A stretch of 64,000 bases of DNA from the NCBI GenBank assembly GCA_035555315.1, contig DATMGU010000114.1:45971-109970 (forward strand), written 5' to 3'. This DNA is from DATMGU01 sp035555315. Lineage in GTDB: Bacteria; Pseudomonadota; Alphaproteobacteria; ATCC43930; CGMCC-115725. Shown here piece after piece: positions 8,552 through 17,473 of the stretch. The notes beneath the pieces are model-generated. The model saw only the letters and a program-made list of their open reading frames with translations, searched no databases and had not been told where the DNA came from. Made by a program: the position numbers and the translations under genes. How positions within the stretch are numbered: the first letter of the stretch is position 1; each line of letters starts with the position of its first letter.

Positions 8552-9352
8552 GTGTCGTTCATCAAGGCTGCTGACCTCGCCGTGCATTACGACCTGTCCG
8601 GGCCGGCCGATGCCCCGGTCGTGATGTTCGCGAATTCACTCGGCACCAATTTCCATGTCTGGGACGCGCAACGGGATGCGCTGGCCGGGCAATTCAGGGT
8701 GTTGCGCTATGACATGCGTGGCCATGGCTTGACCGACTGTCCCACCCCGACCGACGCGGCGGCCGGCTATACGATCGATCAGCTGGCCGGCGACGCCGTG
8801 GCGCTGCTCGACGCGCTGGATCTGGAGCGGGTGCATTTCTGCGGCTTGTCGATCGGCGGTATGGTCGCGCAACGCCTGGGGGCGATGGTGCCCGCCCGGC
8901 TCTATTCCCTGGTCCTCTGCGATACCGCCAGTCGGATCGGCACGGCGGCGACGTGGCAGGATCGGGTCGCCGCGATCCGCGCCGGCGGCATGGCGTCGAT
9001 CGCCGACGCGGTCATGACCCGCTGGTTCACGCCGGCGTTCTTCGAGCGGGAGCCCGCGGCGCTCAGCGGCTTTCGCAACATGCTGGCACGCACCCCCGTC
9101 GACGGTTATGCCGGCTGTTGTCTCGCCATCCGCGACGCCGATCTCAGGGCCGATTGTGCGCGCATTACCTGCCCGACCCAAGTCGTCGTCGGCGATCAGG
9201 ATGCCTCGACGCCGCCCGCCCTGGTGCGGGAGACCGCAGCCTCGATCGCCGGTGCCGACTTGTCGATCATCGAGGGTGCGGGGCATATTCCCACCGCAGA
9301 ACAACCCGAGGCACTGAACCGCATCCTGTTGCGGTTCCTGTCGGCCTTATGA
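8552..9352 (+). CDS. pcaD: 3-oxoadipate enol-lactonase
   Basis: PcaD hydrolyses beta-ketoadipate enol-lactone to beta-ketoadipate. The 266-residue protein is an alpha/beta hydrolase: RYDMRGHG segment, nucleophile elbow CGLSIGGMVAQ (serine of SIGG), acid in VVGDQDASTP and histidine in GAGHIPTAEQP. The start is GTG at 8552, decided by a strong AGGAGGGGG six bases upstream. It is followed by pcaC after 25 bp. Length and motifs are normal for PcaD; a different ester hydrolase role is unlikely given the flanking pca genes. Confidence 0.93.
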   Translation: MSFIKAADLAVHYDLSGPADAPVVMFANSLGTNFHVWDAQRDALAGQFRVLRYDMRGHGLTDCPTPTDAAAGYTIDQLAGDAVALLDALDLERVHFCGLSIGGMVAQRLGAMVPARLYSLVLCDTASRIGTAATWQDRVAAIRAGGMASIADAVMTRWFTPAFFEREPAALSGFRNMLARTPVDGYAGCCLAIRDADLRADCARITCPTQVVVGDQDASTPPALVRETAASIAGADLSIIEGAGHIPTAEQPEALNRILLRFLSAL

Positions 9353-9377
9353 TCCAACAACCGGCGAAGGGGAAGCC

Positions 9378-9779
9378 ATGACCGATCGGCCTGAAGATGG
9401 TGTCCATGCCGCGGGCATGATAGTTCGCAAGGCGGTGCTGGGGACCGCGCATGTCGAACGGGCGCAGCGCAACGCGTCGCCGTTCGATAGTGACTTTCAG
9501 GATTTCATCACCCGCACGGCCTGGGGCAGCGTCTGGACGCGGCCGGGGCTGGAGCGCAAGACGCGCAGCATGCTGACCATTGCCATGATGGCGGCACTCG
9601 GCCATCACGAGGAATTGGCGCTGCATATCCGGGCGACCCGCAACACCGGCGTCACCGCCGACGAGGTCAAGGAAATCCTCTTGCAGGTCGCGGTCTATGC
9701 CGGCGTTCCGGCAGCCAATACAGCGATTCGCATCGCCAAGGCGACCTATCAGGAAATGAGCGAGGAGACCAAGTCATGA
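9378..9779 (+). CDS. pcaC: 4-carboxymuconolactone decarboxylase
   Basis: PcaC removes CO2 from gamma-carboxymuconolactone to give the enol-lactone used by PcaD. The 133-residue protein has the family core GLERKTRSMLTIAMMAALGHHEELALHIRAT split over residues 55-90 and ends with the VAVYAGVPAANTA helix typical of the AhpD-like CMD fold. It is a separate PcaC, not fused to PcaD as in some bacteria. The stop codon overlaps the pcaH start by four bases (ATGA), pointing to translational coupling. Confidence 0.95.
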   Translation: MTDRPEDGVHAAGMIVRKAVLGTAHVERAQRNASPFDSDFQDFITRTAWGSVWTRPGLERKTRSMLTIAMMAALGHHEELALHIRATRNTGVTADEVKEILLQVAVYAGVPAANTAIRIAKATYQEMSEETKS

Positions 9780-10480
9780 CGATCTTGCCAGGCTATCGGC
9801 CCCAAGCGCCGGGAACTCATCCGCCGCTCGATTTTCCGGGCTATGCCAGCACCGCCGCACGCGCGCCGCGCCGCAAGCCGATCCAGCTCGACCACACCTT
9901 GTCCGAGATCACCGGCCCACGCCTGCCCAACGCGGTCGCGGCGGCGGATGGCCTCGACCTCACCCATCATGCGGGCGGCGAGGCGGTGGGTCAGCGTATC
10001 ATCGTCGCCGGCCGGGTGCTCGACGAGGACGGCCGGCCGGTGCCCAATACGGTGGTCGAGGTCTGGCAGGCGAATGCCGCCGGCCGCTATACCCATGCGG
10101 GCGATCAGCACGACGCGCCGCTCGATCCGTATTTCGACGGCGCCGGCCGCGTCTTCACCGATGCCGATGGCGCCTACAGGTTCCTGACCATCAAGCCCGG
10201 CGCTTATTGCTGGCGCAATCACCCGAACGCCTGGCGGCCGCAGCACATCCATTTCAGCCTGTTCGGGCCAGGTTTCGCGACCCGGCTGATCACCCAGATG
10301 TACTTCGCCGGCGACCCGTTGATCCCGCTCGACCCGATGGTCGCCAGCATCCCGGACCCCGCGGCGCGCGGCCGGTTGATCGCCGAGTTCGACCTGGGCC
10401 TCACCGAGCCGGAATTCGCTCTGGGGTATCGCTGGGATATTGTGTTGCGCGGGCGCGCGCAGACCCCGATGGAGATCTGA
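9776..10480 (+). CDS. pcaH: protocatechuate 3,4-dioxygenase beta subunit
   Basis: PcaH is the iron-carrying subunit of the intradiol dioxygenase that cleaves protocatechuate to 3-carboxy-cis,cis-muconate. The 234-residue protein has an N-terminal PcaH-specific arm, the conserved VVEVWQANAAGRYTH segment with a ligand tyrosine, then AYCWRNHPNAWRPQHIHFS, which supplies the second tyrosine and two histidine ligands of Fe(III). Length is normal. It overlaps pcaC by 4 bp and is followed directly by pcaG. Confidence 0.96.
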   Translation: MTILPGYRPQAPGTHPPLDFPGYASTAARAPRRKPIQLDHTLSEITGPRLPNAVAAADGLDLTHHAGGEAVGQRIIVAGRVLDEDGRPVPNTVVEVWQANAAGRYTHAGDQHDAPLDPYFDGAGRVFTDADGAYRFLTIKPGAYCWRNHPNAWRPQHIHFSLFGPGFATRLITQMYFAGDPLIPLDPMVASIPDPAARGRLIAEFDLGLTEPEFALGYRWDIVLRGRAQTPMEI

Positions 10481-10481
10481 T

Positions 10482-11045
10482 TTGGCTTTCGCGTTAACCC
10501 AATCGCAGACGATCGGCCCGTTCTTCAACGCGGTATTGCGCCCTGATGCTTGGTCCGATCTGGTCGGGCCGGGCGCCCAGGGCACCGTCATCCAGCTCGA
10601 GGGCCGGGTGATCGACGGCCAAGGCGCCCCGGTGACCGACGCCACGGTCGAGATCTGGCAGGCCAACGCCGCCGGCCGCTACGACCATCCGGAGGATACC
10701 CAGGACAAGCCGCTCGATCCGGCATTCCACGGCTTCGGTCGCGCGCCGACGGATCCCGAGGGCCGGTTCCGCTTCCGCACGGTACTGCCCGGCCCGGTGC
10801 CCGGCCTCGGCAATGTCCTGCAGGCGCCGCATGTCAACGTATCGGTCTTCGCCCGCGGGCTGCTGAACCGCGTCGTAACCCGGATCTACTTCGCCGGCAA
10901 CGCGCTGAACGACACCGATCCCGTGCTGTCGGCCTTGTCCGAGGCCGAGCGCACGACCTTGCTGGCGAATCCGGCCGGCGGTGGGGTATGGCAGCTCGAC
11001 ATCATCCTGCAGGGCGAGGGCGAGACGGTGTTCTTCGAGGTTTGA
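10482..11045 (+). CDS. pcaG: protocatechuate 3,4-dioxygenase alpha subunit
   Basis: PcaG pairs with PcaH in the dioxygenase and lacks iron ligands of its own. The 187-residue protein begins LAFALTQSQTIGPFF, a typical alpha-subunit N-terminus, and shares the VEIWQANAAGRYDHP segment with PcaH. The start is a TTG at 10482, one base after the pcaH stop, with GGAG seven bases upstream; the open frame from 10440 would overlap pcaH by 41 bp without a ribosome binding site. The gene ends 10 bp from the convergent LuxR-type gene. Confidence 0.93.
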   Translation: MAFALTQSQTIGPFFNAVLRPDAWSDLVGPGAQGTVIQLEGRVIDGQGAPVTDATVEIWQANAAGRYDHPEDTQDKPLDPAFHGFGRAPTDPEGRFRFRTVLPGPVPGLGNVLQAPHVNVSVFARGLLNRVVTRIYFAGNALNDTDPVLSALSEAERTTLLANPAGGGVWQLDIILQGEGETVFFEV

Positions 11046-11055
11046 TGGGGCACGC

Positions 11056-11847
11056 TCACTCCAACAACTGCGGCACCAGCTCATGCGCGTTGGCGATGCC
11101 GAGCCGCTGATAGGCCCGGCGGCGATAGGTCAGCACCGTGGTCGTCGCGATGCCGAGTTCGATGCCGATCGATTGGGCGGTGGCGCCGAGCAGCGTCCAG
11201 GCGCAGACGCTGCGTTCGCGCTCGGTCAGGCCGGGAAAGCGGCGGGTCAGTCTCGGCAGGAGCCGGTCGACGGGCATCGGCGGGGCCATCGGCGCAGCGG
11301 CGCTCGGTACGCCCCGCTGCCTTAGCGCCTTCACATGGCTGCGCACCGCCGGCACCGCGATGGCGGCGAAATCGACGAGGCGCCTCAGCTCATCCGAGGC
11401 GGTGATCGACCGGCGGTAAAAGCACATGACGTTCCAGCCCTCCGTGGTCGGCCGGGCGATCGCGATCTTCTCGGCAAAGCTCGGCTTGTCATAGCATTGC
11501 CAGCGATACTCGATGTCGGGAATGGCTGATGCCAGTACCCGCCGCACCAGCATCGACGGCCGATGCCAATTGCGCTTCAACTCTCCGATCAACGGATCGC
11601 CGCCATGGAAGTGATGGGTATAGGCCTCGACGCGCGCCGTCGCATCCGCCCGTGACCCCATCCAACTGAGCGGCAACGGTGCCGACCGCGCCGGCAAGTC
11701 GAAGCCGAAAATCTCGTCGACGGCCATCAGCCGGTTCGCGCATTCGAAGAGGACGGTATCCATGGTCGGCGAGCCAACGGCATCCATCAGCGTATCGAAC
11801 GCCTTGAGATCCACGCTCAAGGTATCGGGCATAGCCATCCACGCCAT
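11056..11847 (-). CDS. LuxR-family transcriptional regulator
   Basis: A 263-residue regulator. The C-terminal 65 residues form a LuxR/FixJ-type helix-turn-helix (LTERERSVCAWTLLGATAQSIGIELGIATTTVLTYRRRAYQRLG, split over the DNA-binding helices). The N-terminal 190 residues are a sensing region without a clear family. A GGAGGG box seven bases before the ATG at 11847 decides the start over the longer open frame to 12030. It is convergent with pcaG and divergent from the flavoprotein hydroxylase gene, so control of that hydroxylase and perhaps the pca genes is plausible. No PcaQ, PcaR or PobR is present nearby. Confidence 0.85.
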   Translation of the reverse strand: MAWMAMPDTLSVDLKAFDTLMDAVGSPTMDTVLFECANRLMAVDEIFGFDLPARSAPLPLSWMGSRADATARVEAYTHHFHGGDPLIGELKRNWHRPSMLVRRVLASAIPDIEYRWQCYDKPSFAEKIAIARPTTEGWNVMCFYRRSITASDELRRLVDFAAIAVPAVRSHVKALRQRGVPSAAAPMAPPMPVDRLLPRLTRRFPGLTERERSVCAWTLLGATAQSIGIELGIATTTVLTYRRRAYQRLGIANAHELVPQLLE

Positions 11848-11885
11848 TGTCGTTCCCTCCGGCCCGCTTGTTCTTCGCGTCGTCA

Positions 11886-11908
11886 GGTCTGAGGACAGAC
11901 ACCAGACC
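11886..11908. promoter_or_regulatory. overlapping dyads in the luxR/hydroxylase divergent region
   Basis: GGTCTG and CAGACC form six-base arms ten bases apart, and inside them GTCTG-AGGA-CAGAC is a second dyad. The site lies 39 bp upstream of the LuxR-type start and about 140 bp upstream of the hydroxylase start. A role as operator is inferred from symmetry and position only. Confidence 0.3.
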
Positions 11909-12046
11909 CCATAGCGCTCAGCATGGCTCAACGAAGAGGGTACACCGGGGGAGGAAACATCGGCAAATGGACCGAAATCTTCGCTGTCGCCGCCGACCCG
12001 CACGGCCGATGACGCAGGCGATCTCGACATGAGGGGCGCTCAACCG

Positions 12047-13660
12047 ATGACGGGGCAGCGGGCGCGCTTCGGCTACACGCCAAGAGCCCACACCATCGAC
12101 GATCCTCCCGAGCAGCGGCGCGTCGTCGTCGTCGGTGCCGGGCTGGTCGGGCTGACCTTGGCGATCGACCTGCGGCGCCAGGGGGTGCCGGTCCTGCTGC
12201 TGGAACGTTCCGATACCGTATCGGTCGGTTCCCGGTCTATCTGCCAGGCCAAGCGCACGCTGGAGATATGGGATCGGCTCGGCGTCGGCGAGGCGATCCG
12301 GACCAAGGGGATCACCTGGCGGATCGGCCGCGTCTTCCATGGTGGTGGGGAAGTCTTCAGCTTCGACCTGCTGCCCGAGAGCGGCCACAAGATGCCGGCC
12401 TTCGTCAACCTGCAGCAATATCACGTGGAAACCGTGCTTCACGCGCGCTTCGCCGAATTCGGCGGGGAGGTTCGTTTCCTCAACACGCTCTCGGCGATCG
12501 AGCCGCGCGACGATGGCGCCCTGCTGACGATCGATACGCCGGAGGGGCCTTACCGGATCGATGCCGAATGGGTGGTCTCGTGCGAGGGCAGCCGGTCGAC
12601 GATCCGGTCCGCCCTCGGTCTCGGCTTCGTCGGGGAGACATTCGAAGACAAATTCCTGATCGCCGATGTGAAGATGCGGCGTGCCGAATTCCCCACGGAA
12701 CGCTGGTTCTGGTTCAATCCGCAATTCCATGACGGTCAGACGAGCCTGCTCCATCGCCAGGCGGACGATGTCTGGCGGATCGATCTGCAGCTTGGTTGGG
12801 ATGCGGATATAGAGGCGGAGAAACACCCGGATCGCGTCCGCCAACGCATCGAGACGATGCTTGGCCATGGCGATTTCGATTTCGAATGGCTGTCGATCTA
12901 CGTGTTCCAGTGCCGTACGCTCGAACGATACGTGCATGGCCGGGTGATCTTCGCCGGCGACAGCGCGCATCAGGTCTCGCCGTTCGGCGCGCGCGGCGGC
13001 AATGGCGGCGTGCAGGACGCCGACAATCTGGGCTGGAAGCTGAGGCGCGTACTCGATGGCAGCGCGCCGCCCGGCCTGCTGGAGAGCTATAACGAGGAGC
13101 GTCTGTTCGCCGCGCGCGAGAACATCTTGAACTCGAAGCGGGCGACCGACTTCATGACGCCGAAATCGAAGACCTCGCGTCTATTGCGCGACCAGGTTCT
13201 GACCTTGGCGGTGCATCATCCCTTCGCCCGCGCTCTCGTGAATTCGGGTCGGTTATCGCTCCCGGCGCATCTCGGCGGCTCCCGACTGAACACGCCGGAT
13301 GATGCCGTCTGGCAGACGGGTCGGATGGGCCCAGGCTCGCCCGCCGCCGATGCGCCGATCCGCCGAGGGGCGGCGGATGGGTTTTTCCTCGATGTGCTGG
13401 GCGACCGGTTTGTCGCGCTTACCACCGATCCAGATGCGCCGCCCTCGATCATGGTCGGCTCGCACCGGGTGGATGTCGTCGTTTTGGGGCGCGACGTCAC
13501 CGACCCGACCGGCCTCTTGTCCGAGCGCTATGATTTACAGCCCGGTTCCATGATCCTGTTTCGGCCGGATCAACATCTAGCCCTGCGGCGGCGTCAGACC
13601 GACGTAGCCGCCTTGCGTGCTGGCGTCGACCGGGCCTTGGGCCGGGAAATCCCGGCATGA
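12047..13660 (+). CDS. FAD-dependent aromatic hydroxylase (class A flavoprotein monooxygenase)
   Basis: The 537-residue protein hydroxylates an aromatic or related ring using FAD and NAD(P)H. It has the FAD-binding GxGxxG stretch VVVVGAGLVGLTLAIDLRRQG near residue 30, the ...WVVSCEGSRSTIR segment (DG-type motif, here EG) and the second FAD motif GRVIFAGDSAHQVSPFGARGGNGG. The C-terminal thioredoxin-like extension matches the MhpA/PheA-type group rather than the short PobA type. The ATG at 12047 has GAGGGG ten bases upstream, better than the ATG at 12029. It overlaps the DUF2783 gene by 4 bp. Substrate unknown; feeding protocatechuate to the pca genes is an inference from proximity. Confidence 0.87.
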   Translation: MTGQRARFGYTPRAHTIDDPPEQRRVVVVGAGLVGLTLAIDLRRQGVPVLLLERSDTVSVGSRSICQAKRTLEIWDRLGVGEAIRTKGITWRIGRVFHGGGEVFSFDLLPESGHKMPAFVNLQQYHVETVLHARFAEFGGEVRFLNTLSAIEPRDDGALLTIDTPEGPYRIDAEWVVSCEGSRSTIRSALGLGFVGETFEDKFLIADVKMRRAEFPTERWFWFNPQFHDGQTSLLHRQADDVWRIDLQLGWDADIEAEKHPDRVRQRIETMLGHGDFDFEWLSIYVFQCRTLERYVHGRVIFAGDSAHQVSPFGARGGNGGVQDADNLGWKLRRVLDGSAPPGLLESYNEERLFAARENILNSKRATDFMTPKSKTSRLLRDQVLTLAVHHPFARALVNSGRLSLPAHLGGSRLNTPDDAVWQTGRMGPGSPAADAPIRRGAADGFFLDVLGDRFVALTTDPDAPPSIMVGSHRVDVVVLGRDVTDPTGLLSERYDLQPGSMILFRPDQHLALRRRQTDVAALRAGVDRALGREIPA

Positions 13661-13905
13661 CCGAGCTGCGCGACACGGCGAATTTCGAGGATGGCGACGC
13701 ATTCTACGCGGCTTTGGTCGAAGCCATCGATCGGCAGGATGACGATGGCGCCGTGGCCCTTCTCGCGCGCTTGGTGCTGATCCTGGCAAACCAGATCGGC
13801 GATCGCGCCGTTTTGCACGCGGCCCTCGACCTTGCCGTCACGAGTGAGCCGCGACGTCCAGTTGCGACGAATCCCGAGACGACCCCATCGGTGCGCCGAT
13901 CATGA
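13657..13905 (+). CDS. DUF2783-like small protein
   Basis: An 82-residue soluble protein starting in an ATGA overlap with the hydroxylase gene. Residues 5-60 (NFEDGDAFYAALVEAIDRQ, ARLVLILANQIGDRAVLHAALDLA) match my memory of DUF2783, a family that typically sits right after such flavoprotein hydroxylases; its role is unknown. Its 3' end overlaps the convergent cyclase gene by 68 bp, and the last 20 residues may be a non-conserved run-on. Confidence 0.7.
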   Translation: MTELRDTANFEDGDAFYAALVEAIDRQDDDGAVALLARLVLILANQIGDRAVLHAALDLAVTSEPRRPVATNPETTPSVRRS

Positions 13906-15289
13906 CCAGGTCGACCGGTTGATCGACGCCTTCGACCCGCCTTCCGGGGCGGGGGTCGATCGATAGGGTCGGCTGGTAGCCCTGATCGAGTGCCAGGGTG
14001 AGCGTCTCGGCGCTGACCAGCGCCCGGGCGCGTTCCTGCTTGGTGTGCTTTTCCAGCTTGGCGGCGAGGTTAACCACCTCGCCCAGCACCGTGTATTCCA
14101 GCCGGGTCGTCTCGCCGATGGCGCCGAACAGCACCGGCCCGACCGTCACCGCGGCACAGATCTCGGGAACCGTGGCACCCTCGGATACAGCATAGTCGTG
14201 CCAGACGGTGACAGCCCGCTGGATCGCTTCGACCGCGCGCAGCGCATCGGCGGCAAAGGTGGCGGTCGACCGTACCGCGCCGAAACTCGCCAAGATGCCG
14301 TCGCCCAGATACTTGTCGATGCTGCCGCCGGCGGCTTGGATGACCGGGACCAGCCGTTGTTGATACTCGCTGAGCAGGCTCATCAACTGCGCGGGCTCCA
14401 ACCGCTGCGACAGGGTGGTGAAGCCGCGCATGTCGACGAACAGGATCGCGGCGTCGCGCCGTTCGACCATGCCCGGCGCGATGTCCATTTCGGTGGCTCG
14501 GATGCGGGCCGCGACTTCCGGCGCGAAGAACCGGGCGAGATCGGCCGAGGCGATCTGGTCGGTCACCGCGTCGACCAGCAGCGCGCGGGAGCGCACGACC
14601 GCGAGGGAGAGGATCGCGGTGACCAGCGCGATCGCCACGATCTTCTCGATCTCGGCGCCGACCAATAGGTGGTAGGAGGTGACGTAGTCGCGGTAATCAT
14701 GGGTTATCGCCATGCCGCCCTCCGCCGTCAGGGCGTAGAGCAGCATGGCGATCCAACCCAGCACGGCGCTGGCCCCCGCCAACAGCACATAGCGCACCTC
14801 GAAGCGCAGCGTGCGCAAGGCGATCAGTACGAAGGCGAACATCAGCGTCGGCGCCTTCAGCGACAGGGCGGGCGGCGCCTCGTATTCGAGGTGGTAGCTC
14901 CAGATCGTGATCATTAGCACGGCGATATCGACCACGACCGACGCGCCGATATACCAAGCTCGCAAAGCGTTACGGTGGGCGAGCCACAGCCGGACCGCCG
15001 TGAACCCCGCATAGAGACCCAATGTCCAGGGTACCGGCTGGAGCATGGTGTCCATCGCGAAGCCCTTGCTCGACAGCGTATAGAGCAACGTCACGATCAG
15101 GATCACGCCGGCCTGCAAATAGCCGATGATCAGCTCGCTGGTGGCTTGTTGGCGCTTGACCGCCTGCCGCACCCGCTCGGGCAGCCGCTGGCTCCAGACC
15201 ATGCGGACGCTCCGCGCCAGGAGACGCGTCGCCGTGTGTCGCGCCGCTACCAGGGCCTTAGCCGAAAACGAGGAGGAGATCGCAACCAT
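13838..15289 (-). CDS. membrane-bound class III adenylate/guanylate cyclase
   Basis: About 483 residues. The N-terminal half has several hydrophobic helices (ELIIGYLQAGVILIVTLLYTL, YIGASVVVDIAVLMITI, APTLMFAFVLIALRT, YVLLAGASAVLGWIAMLLYAL, IVAIALVTAILSLAVV). A class III catalytic domain follows: ILFVDMRGFTTLS with a metal aspartate, DKYLGDGILASFG with the second, and later LEYTVLGEVVNLAAKLE containing the ribose/transition-state residues. It makes a cyclic nucleotide, probably cAMP. ATG 15289 and GTG 15292 are both possible; neither has a good ribosome binding site, and MVWSQRLP further in is an alternative. It is 60 bp downstream of the histidine kinase. Confidence 0.88.
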   Translation of the reverse strand: MVAISSSFSAKALVAARHTATRLLARSVRMVWSQRLPERVRQAVKRQQATSELIIGYLQAGVILIVTLLYTLSSKGFAMDTMLQPVPWTLGLYAGFTAVRLWLAHRNALRAWYIGASVVVDIAVLMITIWSYHLEYEAPPALSLKAPTLMFAFVLIALRTLRFEVRYVLLAGASAVLGWIAMLLYALTAEGGMAITHDYRDYVTSYHLLVGAEIEKIVAIALVTAILSLAVVRSRALLVDAVTDQIASADLARFFAPEVAARIRATEMDIAPGMVERRDAAILFVDMRGFTTLSQRLEPAQLMSLLSEYQQRLVPVIQAAGGSIDKYLGDGILASFGAVRSTATFAADALRAVEAIQRAVTVWHDYAVSEGATVPEICAAVTVGPVLFGAIGETTRLEYTVLGEVVNLAAKLEKHTKQERARALVSAETLTLALDQGYQPTLSIDPRPGRRVEGVDQPVDLVMIGAPMGSSRDSSQLDVAAHS

Positions 15290-15351
15290 CACGCTGTCGG
15301 AGGTTAGCAGCTTTCAGTATGCGCGGCCGGTAACATCGGCGTGTAGCTGGC

Positions 15352-16494
15352 CTATTCGGTGACGCCGGTGCGGCGAGACCGAGGGAAACGCAGGATGGCG
15401 CGCGTGCCGACATCACCGGGCACGTCGTCGAACCGTAGACCGCCGCCGTGATCGGCGATCATGCCGCTGACCAGGGCGAGGCCCAGGCCCGTTCCTCTCG
15501 ATCCGGCCAGGAACGGCTCGCCGAGGTGGGCCTTGATCGCCTGCGGCAGACCCGGTCCACGATCGCGGATCACAAGATCGAGCGCGCCGTCATCGGCATC
15601 CTCGAGCGATAGGGTGATCTCGGTGCCCGGCGCATGGGCCAGCGCATTGCCGATCAGGTTGAACAACATTTGCCGTACCATCCGGGGATCGACCCGCAGC
15701 ACGGGCGGCGTCTCCGGCGCCAGGAAGGTCAGCTGGTTCAGGCTGGCGAATGCCTTGGGGATCATCAGCCGCAGCACGGTATTGATGAGGTCCGGCAGCG
15801 AGACGTCCTCTTCCTGAAGCTCGGCCTTGCCGGTTTCGATCCGGGCCAGATCGAGCAGGTCCGAGATCAGACTCAACAGATGCTGCCCGGCATTCAGAAT
15901 ATCGCCGGCCGCCTGGCGGTACCGAGCATCGATCTGACCGCCGAATTGGGCGTCGCGCAGGATCTCGGCATAGCCCAGGATGCCGTTGAGCGGGGTGCGC
16001 AATTCGTGGCTCATCGAGGCGAGAAAACTGGATTTTGCGCGATTCGCCGCGGCGACCTCCTCTAGCGCCTGGCGCAGCTGGTGTTCCAGCTGCTTTTGTT
16101 CGGTAACGTCGTACCGGGTCGATACCCGGTAACCCGACGACGTCCGCGTCCGTTGCAGAACATCGCATCGTCCGTCTTCCGCCTGGTACTCGAAGCGCCC
16201 GGGCTCGAAGTCCCGCATTTCCACAATGCGCCTCGCCACATAGGCCTCGGGATCTTCCGTCGGCGCTATCGCCGTTTTCTCAGGTGACGCGGCCAGCGTC
16301 GTGCGTAGAAGCTGTTCGTAGGGCAGCCCCTGCCAGCTGCCGTCGCTCGGGATATGCGGATAGCGCTTGTAGTATTCCGCATTGGCGATGACGAAGCACA
16401 GATCGGCGTCGTGGACGACCACCGACATGTCGAGGCTGTCGATGATCTCCTGCAGGAAAACCGCATCGATCTCCGGCGGTGTTTTGGCAGTCAT
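15352..16494 (-). CDS. PAS-domain sensor histidine kinase
   Basis: The 380-residue protein has an N-terminal PAS-type domain (about 10-130; VVVHDADLCFVIANAEYYKRYPHI) with no membrane segment, so it should be a cytosolic sensor. A short coiled linker leads to the H-box FLASMSHELRTPLNGILGYAEIL, then the ATPase part with an N-box (MLFNLIGNALAHAPGTEI), DRGPGLPQAIKAHLGEPF and GTGLGLALVSGMIADHGGGL. AAGG nine bases before the ATG supports the start. No response regulator lies nearby, so it is an orphan kinase. Confidence 0.9.
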   Translation of the reverse strand: MTAKTPPEIDAVFLQEIIDSLDMSVVVHDADLCFVIANAEYYKRYPHIPSDGSWQGLPYEQLLRTTLAASPEKTAIAPTEDPEAYVARRIVEMRDFEPGRFEYQAEDGRCDVLQRTRTSSGYRVSTRYDVTEQKQLEHQLRQALEEVAAANRAKSSFLASMSHELRTPLNGILGYAEILRDAQFGGQIDARYRQAAGDILNAGQHLLSLISDLLDLARIETGKAELQEEDVSLPDLINTVLRLMIPKAFASLNQLTFLAPETPPVLRVDPRMVRQMLFNLIGNALAHAPGTEITLSLEDADDGALDLVIRDRGPGLPQAIKAHLGEPFLAGSRGTGLGLALVSGMIADHGGGLRFDDVPGDVGTRAILRFPRSRRTGVTE

Positions 16495-16653
16495 GATAAG
16501 AAACCTTGATACGCGGGCTTCTTATTATGCCCTCAAAGCGGTTATCAACCGACTAACGTCTTTCGGGGCCGTCCCAGCGCCTGGGCCGCCGCCCGATATC
16601 TGGAAGAGCCGCGATAAGATCGCGTGCCCCGGCCGTTCCGCACGCGACGATCG

Positions 16654-17466
16654 TCAGCCTGTCGCCGCCGATAGTCGGTCGGCGATCGCCTGCGCGGCGG
16701 CGGCGATATCGTGGACGGGACGGCGGCCGATCAGCATGAACGCGTGCCCGGCTCCCGACCAATAGGCGACATTCATGCCGCGACGCTGCTCGGTCCGGAC
16801 GGGGTTCGCCGGCGCGTTGGAGCGCACGATGCACAACGCCATGGGCCCGGAGCGCGGATCCAGGTAGGTGATCTCCGCCAAGGGTTCGCTGTCATAGAGC
16901 AGCATTTGCGAGCGCTTCAGCAGCGCGCCGGGGACATCGACCCCCTGTGGCGTCAGGCCAAGGCCGATCCGGGCGTTGACCAAGGCCAGTTCCTTAGCGC
17001 GCAGCTCGGTGTCGGGCGGGATGTCGGCGAGCGTCTCGGCGGTGTAGAGCGATAGATATTGCGCCACGACGGCGCGCCAGTGATCCGGCTCCTCGGCCGG
17101 CCGACCGAATGCGATCAGTAGGCGATCCGACAGGGCTCCGGCCGCGACCAGGGCGACGGAGGCGGCAAGGAACCGTCGACGTTCCCAGCCGAGCCGTCTC
17201 GCCTGCTTGGTCCCCGGCTGGCCCGGCGATGTCAACAGCGCGTCCAGCATGGTGTTCAGCCGCTCGGTCGGAGCGGCCTTCAGCAAGGGTTCGAACGCCT
17301 GACGGAACGGCAGGTTGGTACCGGACAATTCGGCCAGCCGCGCGGCCACCGCGTCGTCGGCCAGGGCCGACCGAACCCGCGCTCGCGCTGGGGCGTCCAG
17401 CTCGCCATCGAGATAGGCCACGAGTTGCGCATCGTCGGGATGATCGTTGGGGCCGTACTTGCTCAT
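16654..17466 (-). CDS. anti-sigma factor, single membrane span
   Basis: This 270-residue protein begins MSKYGPNDHPDDAQLVAYLDGELD, a typical anti-sigma N-terminus, though the zinc-binding H-x3-C-x2-C motif is missing. A membrane segment near residues 100-125 (RRFLAASVALVAAGALSDRLL) separates the cytosolic sigma-binding part from a C-terminal periplasmic domain. It should hold the ECF sigma factor inactive until a signal. The ATG at 17466 is 7 bp after the sigma stop codon, which fits coupled translation; the longer open frame to 17547 overlaps the sigma gene. Confidence 0.85.
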   Translation of the reverse strand: MSKYGPNDHPDDAQLVAYLDGELDAPARARVRSALADDAVAARLAELSGTNLPFRQAFEPLLKAAPTERLNTMLDALLTSPGQPGTKQARRLGWERRRFLAASVALVAAGALSDRLLIAFGRPAEEPDHWRAVVAQYLSLYTAETLADIPPDTELRAKELALVNARIGLGLTPQGVDVPGALLKRSQMLLYDSEPLAEITYLDPRSGPMALCIVRSNAPANPVRTEQRRGMNVAYWSGAGHAFMLIGRRPVHDIAAAAQAIADRLSAATG

Positions 17467-17473
17467 CGCCCGC

